NCBI GenBank assembly: GCA_965249205.1 | Contig: CBDFLL010000006.1 | Location: 1,550,001-1,614,000, forward strand | DNA length: 64,000 bases | Direction: 5' to 3' | Source of the DNA: JAQBVV01 sp965249205 | GTDB lineage: Bacteria; Acidobacteriota; Vicinamibacteria; Vicinamibacterales; UBA2999 | Shown: in pieces, positions 1 to 7,524 of the stretch | Layout: each line of letters starts with the position of its first letter | How positions within the stretch are numbered: the stretch's first letter is position 1 | Position numbers and translations under genes: made by a program | Notes under the pieces: model-generated | Database searches by the model: none | The model's input: the letters and a program-made list of their open reading frames with translations, nothing else | Told to the model about the DNA's origin: nothing

Positions 1-33
1 CGTCGCCCTGAAATTGCAATCGTTCCGCAGCCC

Positions 34-150
34 TCAAAACGTCCGCGCCGCCCACTTCACCTCGCCGGTGACTTCGGCGTCGGCTGGCCAGGGCAGCGTT
101 GGCCATTCCTGCTTGTCCGGGTTGTCGCTCACCAATTGCCAGCCGTCGCG
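34..150 (-). pseudogene. S24/LexA-like C-terminal remnant, copy 1
   Basis: A short open stretch reads GWQLVSDNP, then LPWPADAEV, then GEVKWAARTF and a TGA at 34-36. This pattern (a GW.LVS.N block, a PWP turn and a closing V.W..R.[FL]) resembles the last beta strands of the S24/LexA self-cleaving repressor fold. No N-terminal DNA-binding domain or catalytic Ser/Lys region is present. Two further diverged copies lie at 1104-1241 and 1817-1927, always on the same strand. The family call rests on a short tail only. Confidence 0.45.
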
Positions 151-154
151 CCGC

Positions 155-244
155 CTACGGTTCGCGCGGGTGCGCCGCGTCCCACTCGCGGGCGCGGCGC
201 TGGGCCTCGGCGAGTTGTTCGCGGGTCAGCAGCTCGGCTACGGC
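155..244 (-). pseudogene. C-terminal fragment ending ELLTREQLAEAQRRAREW
   Basis: A reading frame ending in TAG at 155 encodes a helical tail of the kind found at the end of Sel1/TPR-repeat proteins (LT.EQ.AEAQ..AREW). Nothing convincing of the upstream repeats remains, because the frame soon enters the antisense of the MerB-like gene region. It is probably a gene stub. The assignment to Sel1-like proteins is a pattern memory, not a demonstrated match. Confidence 0.25.
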
Positions 245-299
245 GGGCCTGGAGCAAACTGCGCGAGCAGGGCTTCGCAACCTGAGTCGACCACGTTTC

Positions 300-1013
300 T
301 CAGATCTGATCGAGGGCCTTGCCACCCCAGGGCCGACCCTCGACGACCAGCTTGTACATCTTGTATGTACACCATCGGTCAGCTGCGGCAAATGCCTCGC
401 TCAGACTGTACGGTTTGCCGCTGTGGATGACGGTCTCTGCTGCCCGCCATTTGTCAAGGTGGTCCCGGCAACAGAAGAAATTTGTGTTGATGCACACGAT
501 CAAGTAGTAAGGCGCATCGCTCGGGATGCGATCCTCGATCCAGATCCAGGTATCCTCAGGCGTGTGCTCGGTAATCTTGCTACCATCGTCATTGTAGCTA
601 ATCGAGATTTCACGGTCACAGTATCTGCACGCCGATCGGATGGTCAACATACGCCCCAAGGTCGGTGCCAACGTCAGCGCGTCCATGGCGCAGGGCGAAT
701 ATGCGATGCGTCCACTGTCTCCCCGTACGATCCGATGGATGGTTGGGATAGCCGCTACCGGATAGAAGGCGATGATGTTCTTGAAGACCGGATCGCGATA
801 GATTCCGGCAACGCCCTCAAATGCGTTGAGCACCTGGTTGACCACCTCCAGCGGCTGTACCGTCTTCTCAGCGACTTCCTCAAGCGACGGCCGCCTGCCT
901 TCCTCCAGCAGGGTATTACTAATGTAGACATAGATCTTGCGCATCTCTGCGCTGATCATCGAAGGATCGACTGGGCCGCAGTCCTGTTCACCCGTATTGT
1001 CAGTGCTGGTCAT
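300..1013 (-). CDS. merB: MerB-like organomercurial (alkylmercury) lyase
   Basis: The protein has 237 residues. It shows the MerB arrangement: an N-terminal helical, winged-helix-like region (about 20-65), then a CAMD motif (Cys108, Asp111) matching the catalytic Cys96/Asp99 of plasmid MerB, and an FFCC motif (Cys181, Cys182) matching Cys159. MerB cleaves the carbon-mercury bond by protonolysis and releases Hg(II), which MerA then reduces. No merA, merR, merT or merP is visible nearby. The ATG at 1013 follows a good GGAGG. The gene lies between two LexA-like tail remnants, suggesting it is accessory. It could be a MerB homologue with another substrate, but all three catalytic residues are retained. 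Confidence 0.72.
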   Translation of the reverse strand: MTSTDNTGEQDCGPVDPSMISAEMRKIYVYISNTLLEEGRRPSLEEVAEKTVQPLEVVNQVLNAFEGVAGIYRDPVFKNIIAFYPVAAIPTIHRIVRGDSGRIAYSPCAMDALTLAPTLGRMLTIRSACRYCDREISISYNDDGSKITEHTPEDTWIWIEDRIPSDAPYYLIVCINTNFFCCRDHLDKWRAAETVIHSGKPYSLSEAFAAADRWCTYKMYKLVVEGRPWGGKALDQI

Positions 1014-1103
1014 GTTGCCTCCGTTCCTCCGTCGTGAAATGTTCGCGGCACGTTTGCGGTGACGACCTTACCCTCGGAATTCAGGTCTAAGGCGTGCCGA
1101 GCC

Positions 1104-1241
1104 TCACAACGTCCGCCCCGTCCACATCACCTGCCCCAGCACCTGAGCGTCGCGGGGCCACGGAATCGGCTTAGAGGCTGTGTTGTCGCTGGTGAGCCAC
1201 CAGCCGTCCTCGGTGCGCTGGCGTTCCGGTTCGACGCACGA
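1104..1241 (-). pseudogene. S24/LexA-like C-terminal remnant, copy 2
   Basis: The frame reads DGWWLTSDN, PIPWPRDAQV and GQVMWTGRTL before a TGA at 1104-1106. Further upstream a PPGGDLLVVRR-like stretch lies in another frame, which suggests a frameshifted longer ancestor; the tail's own frame is closed by a TAG at 1242-1244. The copy lies just upstream of the MerB-like gene and immediately downstream of the 1272-1820 lipoprotein gene. It is clearly homologous to copies 1 and 3 but diverged in DNA. Confidence 0.5.
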
Positions 1242-1271
1242 CTAGCAAATCGCCACCCGGGGGTACGGAGA

Positions 1272-1820
1272 TCAAGGCTCCAGCGACATCGGCTCGCCGC
1301 GGAAGACGTAGGCCACCACGTCTGTGGTATCAGGCACTTCGAGAAGACCTGCCCGCGCGGGAAACTCCAACGCCGGTGTGACCAGCTGGCTCGGACCGTT
1401 TAACGGATACGCCGTGAGCGCACCCACGTCCCCCAGAGGCACCCACCAGACCAGATTTCGAGTTACCCCCTGGAAATCGTCGCGGGGATCGTAGACAAAC
1501 GCCCCGACGAGCGCCGCGGGATTGCGTTTGACGCGGAACTCCCTCCCGCCGACGCGGAGTGTGTTCGGCTCTACGTTCTGAATTACAGCTGCGCGTGCCA
1601 TGCCGTGAAAGATCGCCTCCTCGAAAGATGCGGCGTCATCGGATTCGCTGCGCTCACGCATTTCCTGCAGTGCGCGATCCGCATCGTCGCCGGGCGTGCT
1701 CTCCTCGACGTCTGCCGACGGCGCGGGTTCCTCCTCGGGTGCCTCGGTGCATCCGATCCCAACCACAACACAGAGCGCCGCAATTACGATGACCTCTTGT
1801 CGGCCGCAATTCCTGTTCAT
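1272..1820 (-). CDS. small lipoprotein of unknown function
   Basis: The protein has 182 residues. The first 20 or so form a lipoprotein signal ending in VGIGC (lipobox Cys), followed by an acidic Pro/Glu-rich linker. The remaining ~120 residues form a compact domain (PNTLRVGGREFRV, FVYDPRDDFQG, WVPLGD, LLEVPDTTDVVAYVF) that I do not recognise. The ATG at 1820 overlaps the TGA of the third LexA-like tail (ATGA), so translation may once have been coupled to that gene. The protein probably sits on a periplasmic membrane face. Confidence 0.6.
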   Translation of the reverse strand: MNRNCGRQEVIVIAALCVVVGIGCTEAPEEEPAPSADVEESTPGDDADRALQEMRERSESDDAASFEEAIFHGMARAAVIQNVEPNTLRVGGREFRVKRNPAALVGAFVYDPRDDFQGVTRNLVWWVPLGDVGALTAYPLNGPSQLVTPALEFPARAGLLEVPDTTDVVAYVFRGEPMSLEP

Positions 1821-1927
1821 AACGTCCTCCCCGTCCACATGACTTGCCCGAGGACCACGGCCCCGCCCGGCCACGGCACCGGCTTGTACGCCGGGTTGTT
1901 GCTCACGAGCTGCCAGCCATTGCTCAC
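1817..1927 (-). pseudogene. S24/LexA-like C-terminal remnant, copy 3
   Basis: From a GTG at 1925-1927 the frame encodes 36 residues (VSNGWQLVSNNPAYK, VPWPGGAV, GQVMWTGRTL) and ends in TGA at 1817-1819, overlapping the ATG of the next gene. An in-frame stop lies directly upstream, so only the tail survives. Three such tails, each followed by a different gene or by the window edge, form a repeated module. Confidence 0.5.
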
Positions 1928-2076
1928 CTAAATGTGGGATGAATGTCTGTATCCTCAGCTATCGCGTACACGTTATCCGTCATAAAGTTCTCAAAGCTGA
2001 TGCGGTCAATTGTGCTCTTGGTAAACGTTGCTTCGACGACGTTGGTCTCGCTTTCGTTTCCCAACTGATCAGCTAG
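1924..2076 (-). pseudogene. 3' end of an unknown gene cut by IS copy 1
   Basis: An open frame enters from the IS side (LADQLGNESETNVVEATF...) and ends DTDIHPTFR with TGA at 1924-1926. It has no start and its base composition is lower in GC than its neighbours. Rejoining the DNA across the IS with one CTAG gives an open frame towards the SRPBCC-like fragment at 3402-3668, but in a different frame from it. The two may therefore be parts of one decayed gene or simply neighbours. No family is recognised. Confidence 0.35.
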
Positions 2077-3371
2077 CAGGCTGCTGAAGAACCCGGGTGA
2101 TCGGGCCGTTTTCTAAGGATCATGCGAGTCACCACCGACCGACAACGGTGCGCACGGCTGTGCGCTGGCCCCGATCAAGGGGCCGGCGACACGCGCGGCC
2201 GGTGATCAGGGACACCTCGCCTCCAGATTCCGCAGCCGGACCAAGTTATAGACCGTGGCGGCGAAGGTAAGCTGCCAATCCACGAGGGCGACACCGCGAT
2301 GCCGGAGTTTGCGCAAGCCGCCGACGGTCTTCATCCAGCCAAAGACCTGTTCTACGAGTTTCCGTTTCCGCTGACTGACGTGATAGCCCGCATGCCGCGT
2401 GGTCCGGCCATCGATCGCACTCCAGCGGACCTTCTGAGCAACGTGGGGCGTGACGGCCCGGATACGGACAGCGGCCACAAAGCTTGCCACATCGTAGCCC
2501 TTGTCCGCCCCGACCGTGCTGCCCGGCGGCGCGCTGGCCTCCAGCAACAGCGCCGCTGCCTCGCGTTCGGCGGTCCCCGTCGCGTGAGTCGCGCAGACGT
2601 TGGCGACAAGTCCCTGTCGATTGTCCAGCAGCACGTGGCCCAGATACGCCAGCTTGGCTTCCTTCCCCTGGCCCTTCCGAGGCAGCATCGCCTCCGGATC
2701 GGTCGTCGACTGGTGCGTGTCGTTGCGCCGCCGCTCCCCGTGGAAGTTGACCGTGGGATTCCCGGGGTCATCGGGCGGGTCGCTCTCCGCCGCGTCCCGG
2801 CACCGAAAGCTCTTCAGGCTGGCCCACGCTTCCAATTGGGTCCCATCCACAGTGAAGTGTTCGTCCGAGAGCAGCCCGGCCGCCCGCGCGTGGGCCTGCA
2901 CCGCATCAAAGAAGGCGGCCGCGAGATCGCCCGCCAGCAGCCGGTCGCGATTCTTGGTAAACGTGGTGGGATGCCAAACCGGGTCGTCCAAATTCAAGCC
3001 CACGAACCAGCGGAACAGCAGGTTGTAATTGAGCTCTTCCATCAGCAGCCGCTCGCTCCGCACCGTGTAGAGCACCTGCAGCAACAACGCGCGCAGCAGC
3101 TGTTCCGGCGGGATCGACGGACGCCCTGTGTTGGCGTACAGGCCGGCGAACCTGCGCGACATCGTTCTCAGCGCTTCGTCCGTCAGCGCGCGAACCGCGC
3201 GGAGCGGATGGTCGGCTGGCACGCGCTGTTCCGGCGACAGGTAGCTGAACATGTGAGTGCTTTGCTCATCGTGTCCGCGCATGATGGGGCTCCCTTCAGC
3301 GGTGTTGGGAGCATGGTAGTACGCCGGGATCGATCTGTCGATCCCATTTCACGGAGTTTTTCAGCAGCCTG
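2077..3371 (-). mobile_element. 1295-bp IS5/IS1182-like insertion sequence, copy 1
   Basis: The element is bounded by CTAG on both sides (2073-2076 and 3372-3375). Its inverted ends begin CAGGCTGCTGAA, with about 24 bp of imperfect matching. One transposase gene lies on the minus strand. The same 1295-bp unit recurs at 29325, 42415 and 60027 with near-identical sequence, so expansion is recent. Only the 60027 copy shows a difference that I noticed. Confidence 0.93.
2206..3282 (-). CDS. DDE transposase (IS5/IS1182-like), copy 1
   Basis: The protein has 358 residues. An N-terminal DUF772-type region (about 20-100, with RPSIPPEQLLRALLLQ) precedes an RNase H-like DDE core. The likely catalytic residues are Asp146 (FTVDGT), Asp260 (GADKGYD) and Glu311 (KLVEQVFGWMKT). 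It cuts and joins the element's ends. A long antisense open frame (2299-3375) runs opposite the whole gene and has no recognisable domain; it is treated as a by-product of GC-rich codon use. The gene looks intact. Confidence 0.93.
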   Translation of the reverse strand: MRGHDEQSTHMFSYLSPEQRVPADHPLRAVRALTDEALRTMSRRFAGLYANTGRPSIPPEQLLRALLLQVLYTVRSERLLMEELNYNLLFRWFVGLNLDDPVWHPTTFTKNRDRLLAGDLAAAFFDAVQAHARAAGLLSDEHFTVDGTQLEAWASLKSFRCRDAAESDPPDDPGNPTVNFHGERRRNDTHQSTTDPEAMLPRKGQGKEAKLAYLGHVLLDNRQGLVANVCATHATGTAEREAAALLLEASAPPGSTVGADKGYDVASFVAAVRIRAVTPHVAQKVRWSAIDGRTTRHAGYHVSQRKRKLVEQVFGWMKTVGGLRKLRHRGVALVDWQLTFAATVYNLVRLRNLEARCP

Positions 3372-3401
3372 CTAGGGGCCGGACGCTGCGAAGTGGATTG
3401 G

Positions 3402-3668
3402 TCAGCCGAGTTCGAGCCCCAGGGCATGGTTCGGATCGTGGACGTTGTACTGCAGCGACCGTTTCTGATCATCGAGAGCCAGCAGCGTTTCGGTGATTTG
3501 AGCGCCGTCCTGGAAGGTGCACTGACGCTGCATTCCCACGCCGTCCCCAGTTCCGACAGAACGGGCAATCGGTGGCATGAACTGATCGATTGCAGCAAAA
3601 TTCCTGACGTACTCCCAGACTTCACTGGCTGACGCTTCGATGGTGCCGACGGTGCGCGCGGATGCCAT
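3402..3668 (-). pseudogene. SRPBCC-family (polyketide cyclase-like) protein, truncated
   Basis: The 88 residues match the N-terminal half of the SRPBCC/START-like fold: GTIEASASEVWEYVRNF, then FMPPIARSV..., then CTFQDGAQITETLLALDDQ and LQYNV. Family members are usually about 140-150 residues; here a TGA follows LGLELG before the last strands and the long C-terminal helix. IS copy 1 lies 27 bp downstream. The gene was probably full length before decay and IS insertion. The fold binds hydrophobic ligands; no substrate can be assigned. Confidence 0.55.
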
Positions 3669-3801
3669 GGTTCTTCTCCTTCGGGCCTGAGTTTCTGCGG
3701 ACGCGTTTGACGTTTGGCGGACCTCGTTCGGCGGGATTTTACCTTAGCCAGATAACTCCTCCCTAGTCGCGCCGTGTTTATCTATCCGGCGGGGGGCTTC
3801 C

Positions 3802-4012
3802 GGCTATGCCCGGGCGCTAACCGGGGCTATGCCGCGGGCGCTAACCGGGGCTATGCCGCGGGCGCTAACCGGGGCTATGCCGCGGGCGCTAACCGGGGCT
3901 ATGCCGCGGGCACTAACCGGGGCTATGCCGCGGGCACTAACCGGGGCTATGCCGCGGGCACTAACCGGGGCTGTGCCGCGGGCCTCAACCGCGGCTATGC
4001 CGCGGGCCTCAA
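3802..4012. repeat. 24-bp tandem repeat (minisatellite), about nine units
   Basis: Nine head-to-tail units of a 24-bp sequence (core GCTAACCGGGGCTATGCCGC) recur with the CTAACC motif at 3817, 3841, 3865 and so on to 3985, the last at 4009. Units 1-4 carry GCGCTAAC, units 5-7 CACTAAC and the last two CCTCAAC, giving a gradient of variants. The period is a multiple of three, so several frames stay open through it. It lies just beyond the stop codon of the 4015-5232 gene. Confidence 0.92.
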
Positions 4013-4014
4013 CC

Positions 4015-5232
4015 TCATTCCTGAGGCGATACGCCTCTGAACAAGAACCGCTGGCCGCGCTTCGCGTTGTTCCCCTCGCCCGTGTACAGGTTCCCCTCAG
4101 CGTCCGACGCCAGCGTGTGCAGCCAGTGGAACTGCCCGGCGTTTCGGCCGCGGCGGCCGAACTTGCCGACGATCTGAAGCGTCCTGCGGTCCAGGACCCA
4201 GATATGTTGATTGCTGCCGTCGGCGCTGTAGAGGAACTGCTGTTCGGGGTCCGGTGAAAACGCAAAATCCGACACCGTGCCCTGGCCGCCCGTCTGCGGC
4301 TCGATGAACTGTTCGGCGACGAACGTCCCGTCCAGTTGAAATACCTGCATCCGGTTGTTGACTCGGTCGGCCACGTAGACCAGGTCGTCGTTCGAGATCC
4401 GCACGCTGTGCACTGTCGAGAACTGCTGCGGCGGGGCAGTGGCCTCACCGCTCGCCGTACCGGGCACTTCATCGTCCGGCGCCTTTCCGTAGGCGCCCCA
4501 GTGCCGTTTGTACTCGCCCGTGTCCGCGTCGTAGACGATGACCCGTCGGTGGCCGTAGCCATTGGAGATAAAGACTTCGTTGGTCGGTTGATGCACAAAA
4601 GCGTTGGTCGCGGTGAACAACACCGTCGGATCGTTACTGTTGGGCGGCTCGTCTTCGTGGCGGCGGCGGCCGATTTTCAGGAGAAGTTCTCCGGTCTTTG
4701 AGAACTTGAGCACCTGGCCATCGAGACGCCCGTTGCCTGCCAGCCACACGTTGTCGTTGTAGTCGATGAAAAGGCCATGCTCGTTCTGTGGCCAGTCGGG
4801 TACCCGTTCGGCGCTATCCGGGCTGCCCCAGGCCTGCACGACCGTCCCGGTCTGATCGAACTCGATCACGGGCGGAGCGGGCACGCAGCACTCCACGCCC
4901 GCGCCCCAGTCGGTGGCAATCTCGTCATCGACGATGCTCTGCGGGCGCTGGAGCATCCACATGTGCCCATCCCGCGCGCCATAGATGGCGGTGGTGTGCC
5001 CGATGAGCCAGTCCTCGTGGGGCCGAGGCCACGATGGGTCGATGTCGAATCTGGGAACAGGGCCCTGCCAGGCAGGATCGGCCTGGAACAGTAGGGGAAA
5101 GCCAGCCTCCGGGGCCGCGGCCTGGCCTTGCGGCGTCGTGTCCTCGTCGGCCGGTGCTGTGCTGCACGCTACCTGTCCCACGGCGACAATGAGGACGACG
5201 ATACCTACGTAGGCTGGCATGCTCGGTTTCAT
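4015..5232 (-). CDS. NHL-repeat six-bladed beta-propeller lipoprotein
   Basis: The ATG at 5232 has GGAG nine bases upstream and gives about 405 residues; an ATG four codons earlier is less well placed. The N-terminus is a hydrophobic export signal ending QVAC, a plausible lipoprotein site. The body carries repeated propeller blades: EFDQTGTVVQAWG, FIDYNDNVWLAG, LKFSKTGELLLKIG, VYVADRVNNRMQVFQLDG, WVLDRRTLQIVGKFG, FHWLHTLASDAEGNLYTGE. These resemble NHL propellers of the peptidylglycine lyase-like group. It is probably a periplasmic or surface binding protein; enzymatic activity cannot be claimed. Confidence 0.78.
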   Translation of the reverse strand: MKPSMPAYVGIVVLIVAVGQVACSTAPADEDTTPQGQAAAPEAGFPLLFQADPAWQGPVPRFDIDPSWPRPHEDWLIGHTTAIYGARDGHMWMLQRPQSIVDDEIATDWGAGVECCVPAPPVIEFDQTGTVVQAWGSPDSAERVPDWPQNEHGLFIDYNDNVWLAGNGRLDGQVLKFSKTGELLLKIGRRRHEDEPPNSNDPTVLFTATNAFVHQPTNEVFISNGYGHRRVIVYDADTGEYKRHWGAYGKAPDDEVPGTASGEATAPPQQFSTVHSVRISNDDLVYVADRVNNRMQVFQLDGTFVAEQFIEPQTGGQGTVSDFAFSPDPEQQFLYSADGSNQHIWVLDRRTLQIVGKFGRRGRNAGQFHWLHTLASDAEGNLYTGEGNNAKRGQRFLFRGVSPQE

Positions 5233-5269
5233 GACTGTCTCCATAACCCGCTGCGGGGCTCGAACGCCG

Positions 5270-5808
5270 CTAGTTCGCGCGCTCCCACATCCGGCGCGTG
5301 ATGCGCTCGACGCCGTCGGCGCCCGTGTTGAAGGTGTTCAGTTCGAGCGTGTTGGGTGCGATCTCGAGGAAGCGCTTCCGCGCATCGCCCACCAGGCGCG
5401 GGTTCGTATTCGCCTGAGGGTCGTGAACGACCGACCCTTCTTCCTCATCGATCGCGTAGGTGCCGAAGTAGGCGGTGTAGCTCGAAAACGCCTTGGCCTG
5501 CTCTTCCGCCGACAACTGGCGCGGGCCAATTTTCGGGGGGCGCACCTCGTCGCTATTCATGATCTGCACGTACATCATCCCGCCAGCGTCGTAGATGATG
5601 TAGCCGCTCGGACGAGTTCCGCGCGGGTAGGTGATCTCGCCGCTACCGTCGACAGCCTGCGTCTGCGCGCCGACCAGCCTCCAGGTGCCCACGATCATCT
5701 GGCCGGCGCCTGGTGTCGGGCCGGGCGTGGGCGGTGCGCCTGCGCCGGTGCCGCCAGCGCAACCAGTGCCGCCGCCGCGAGGCTCCCGAATGCCTGGTGC
5801 ATCGTCAT
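5270..5808 (-). pseudogene. exported lipocalin-like protein with a frameshift after the signal peptide
   Basis: The body frame (5270 to about 5740) encodes a lipocalin-like domain: MIVGTWRLVGAQ, YPRGTRPSGYIIYDAGGMMYVQIM, FGTYAIDEEEGSVVHDPQ, ITRRMWERAN. The well-placed start (ATG at 5808 after AAGGAGGCGGT) opens a different frame encoding a clean signal peptide, MTMHQAFGSLAAAALVALAAP..., which stops at about 5695. A single-base shift near 5720-5745 would join the two into an exported protein of about 180 residues. Otherwise the domain must start at the internal ATG at 5698 and remain cytoplasmic. Either the gene is mutated or a base is wrong in the assembly. Confidence 0.6.
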
Positions 5809-5978
5809 ACCGCCTCCTTGCCAATCAAGTGAGTTCGAGTCGAGGACTGTACGCGGAAGCGCGGATTGTACCTCCAACCTCAAGAGCATCGTTGTTCCGG
5901 TCGTGCTTCTGAGTTAAGGTTTGGCAGCTTTTCACAAGAAGAGAGCGGTCAGCCGCTGGAACTGGAAAGGAACCCTCC

Positions 5979-6881
5979 ATGCGTAAGGTCCTATTCGCCT
6001 CAGGTGTCATCGCTGTCGAGTTGATCGCGACCATTTCGGCCCAGATGCCGGCGGCGTTCGATCCGCTGGCGATTGGCGGCAAGGACACCGAGTGGTTCAT
6101 GAGTCGCGTCGGACGTCCGGATGTCGACAGCGAACCGCAGGCCCCATTCAAGATCATGGGCAACGTCTACTACGTCGGCTCCAACAATATTTCTTCGATC
6201 CTGGTCGAAACCCCGCACGGTCACATCCTGCTCGACACCGGCACGCAGAAGATGGCAGCGGTCGTCTTCCCCAACATCGTGAGTCTTGGGTTCAAGCCGG
6301 CCGACATCAAGGTGCTGCTGATCTCTCACGCCCACTACGATCACATGGAAACGATCGAGACCATCCGTCGGCTGACCGGCGCAACGGTGGCCGCCATGGA
6401 AGCTGAGGTCCCGTCCCTGGTCAGTGGCCACGACATGGGGCCCAACGAGACCTGGGGCCACGAGCCGGTCCAGGTGGGCCGTGTTCTCCAGAGCGGGGAA
6501 GAGATCCACCTGGGAGGATCCACGGTCAAGGCGATCTGGACACCTGGCCATACCCTCGGCGCCACGGCGTACTTCATCACGACCGAGGAGGATGGGGAAA
6601 CCTATCAGATCGTCTACGGCGGGGCGCCCGGAGCGGTCACCGGCAATCTCAGGTACGACACGAATCCGGAGGACGCCTTGGCGTCTTACGCCGCGCTGCG
6701 CGAGATGAATCCGGACATCCGGATCAACGGGCACCCGCAGAATCTGTTCGCGGGCAAGCTGGAGGCGCTGTGGGCAGGAGAGCGCCCGAGCCCGCTGATG
6801 CTGGAGCCGGGCGCATGGACCGAGCTGCTCGACAACTCCGAGGCTGCCTACAGAGATCGCCTGGCTGCTCTGGCGCCCTAG
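5979..6881 (+). CDS. subclass B3-type metallo-beta-lactamase-fold hydrolase, exported
   Basis: The protein has 300 residues with an N-terminal signal peptide ending near ISAQ. The metal ligands are complete: HAHYDH (His117, His119, Asp121, His122), TPGHT (His191) and NGHP (His252), the order of subclass B3 enzymes. B3-fold proteins include carbapenemases and other dinuclear zinc hydrolases. The usual B3 substrate-site residues cannot be judged by eye, so antibiotic hydrolysis is only a possibility. A GGAAAGGAA lies upstream of the ATG. A second B3-type protein is at 39869-40936. Confidence 0.82.
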   Translation: MRKVLFASGVIAVELIATISAQMPAAFDPLAIGGKDTEWFMSRVGRPDVDSEPQAPFKIMGNVYYVGSNNISSILVETPHGHILLDTGTQKMAAVVFPNIVSLGFKPADIKVLLISHAHYDHMETIETIRRLTGATVAAMEAEVPSLVSGHDMGPNETWGHEPVQVGRVLQSGEEIHLGGSTVKAIWTPGHTLGATAYFITTEEDGETYQIVYGGAPGAVTGNLRYDTNPEDALASYAALREMNPDIRINGHPQNLFAGKLEALWAGERPSPLMLEPGAWTELLDNSEAAYRDRLAALAP

Positions 6882-7098
6882 CAGCACACAGCGCGCGTGC
6901 GGCGGCGGGGGAGCAGTGCGCTAACCGAGACTATCTGTCGTCTGTGAGGATGGGATTGGGTCGCGGACAGTCGGCTCGCCCGTCCGCGCGGTGGCAGGGG
7001 CGCTGGCGCCGCGCCTACGCGCGACGCCAGACAGGGTTCATCGACGAACGCCCGGCGTCACCTACTCGCCTGGGCAGTCGTCAATTCGCTTGGTCGTG

Positions 7099-7491
7099 TC
7101 AGTCCCACTCCAGTTCGACCCCATGGCCGCGCGCCATGTCACCGTGGTCGGGCGTCACAAACCCCAGCAGGCATGCGGCGGATCCGTCTCTGATCGCACG
7201 ACACCGCACTTTGATGCGGTCTCCAGCCGTGACGTCCTCACGCTTGACGCCGTTGGCCAGGATTCCCTGAACGCCGGTCGCCTCGAGGGCCCACGTCCTT
7301 GTCTCACCGTCCTCGTCCACGACATCGAGGTACATGATCGAGTGCGGGACAATCAAGACCAGCTCACTGACCGTGCCCTCCATCTCCACCCATTGCGACA
7401 GGTCATAGTTGCCGTGCGAATGGTGCGCCAGCGTAGGCGCCGTCAGGATAATCGCGCAGATGGTCGCGAGGCCGAAAGCTTTCAACTGCAT
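7099..7491 (-). CDS. DUF6152-like small secreted protein
   Basis: The ATG at 7491 follows AGGAG at seven bases and gives 130 residues (MQLKAFG...); two upstream in-frame ATGs at 7506 and 7497 are less well spaced. A signal peptide ends TLAHHSHG, and a short beta domain follows: VEMEGTVSELVLIVPHSIMYLDVVDEDGE, TWALEA, GDRIKVRCRAIRDG. The AHHS opening and the 'EGTV' strand are typical of DUF6152 proteins, common in Acidobacteriota. Function is unknown. A longer member with the same opening lies at 47556-48581. Confidence 0.72.
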   Translation of the reverse strand: MQLKAFGLATICAIILTAPTLAHHSHGNYDLSQWVEMEGTVSELVLIVPHSIMYLDVVDEDGETRTWALEATGVQGILANGVKREDVTAGDRIKVRCRAIRDGSAACLLGFVTPDHGDMARGHGVELEWD

Positions 7492-7524
7492 CGTCATGCT
7501 CCTCATTATCCGAAAGACTCGCTC

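Noticed and set aside
99..1037. Plus-strand 312-codon frame over the MerB-like gene
   Set aside because: It is antisense to a protein with all MerB active-site residues and has no family features.
2299..3375. A 358-codon open frame on the plus strand opposite each transposase gene (also at 29547, 42637 and 60249)
   Set aside because: It is an exact antisense shadow, rich in Arg/Ala/Pro, has no domain or ribosome site, and the silent base change in copy 4 alters this protein, not the transposase.
3802..4012. CRISPR array
   Set aside because: Units are directly adjacent with no unique spacers, and no cas genes are in the window.
3774..4040. Repeat-encoded peptides (AGANRGY, VSARGIAP, TGAMPRAL) from the 24-bp array
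   Set aside because: The unit length is a multiple of three, so every stop-free frame gives a repeat peptide. There is no ribosome site or secretion signal, and the array lies downstream of a gene.
6882..7098. Possible small RNA or gene in the gap after the first B3 hydrolase
   Set aside because: Only a weak CTGGCG/CGCCAG inverted repeat was seen, with no promoter, terminator or coding pattern.
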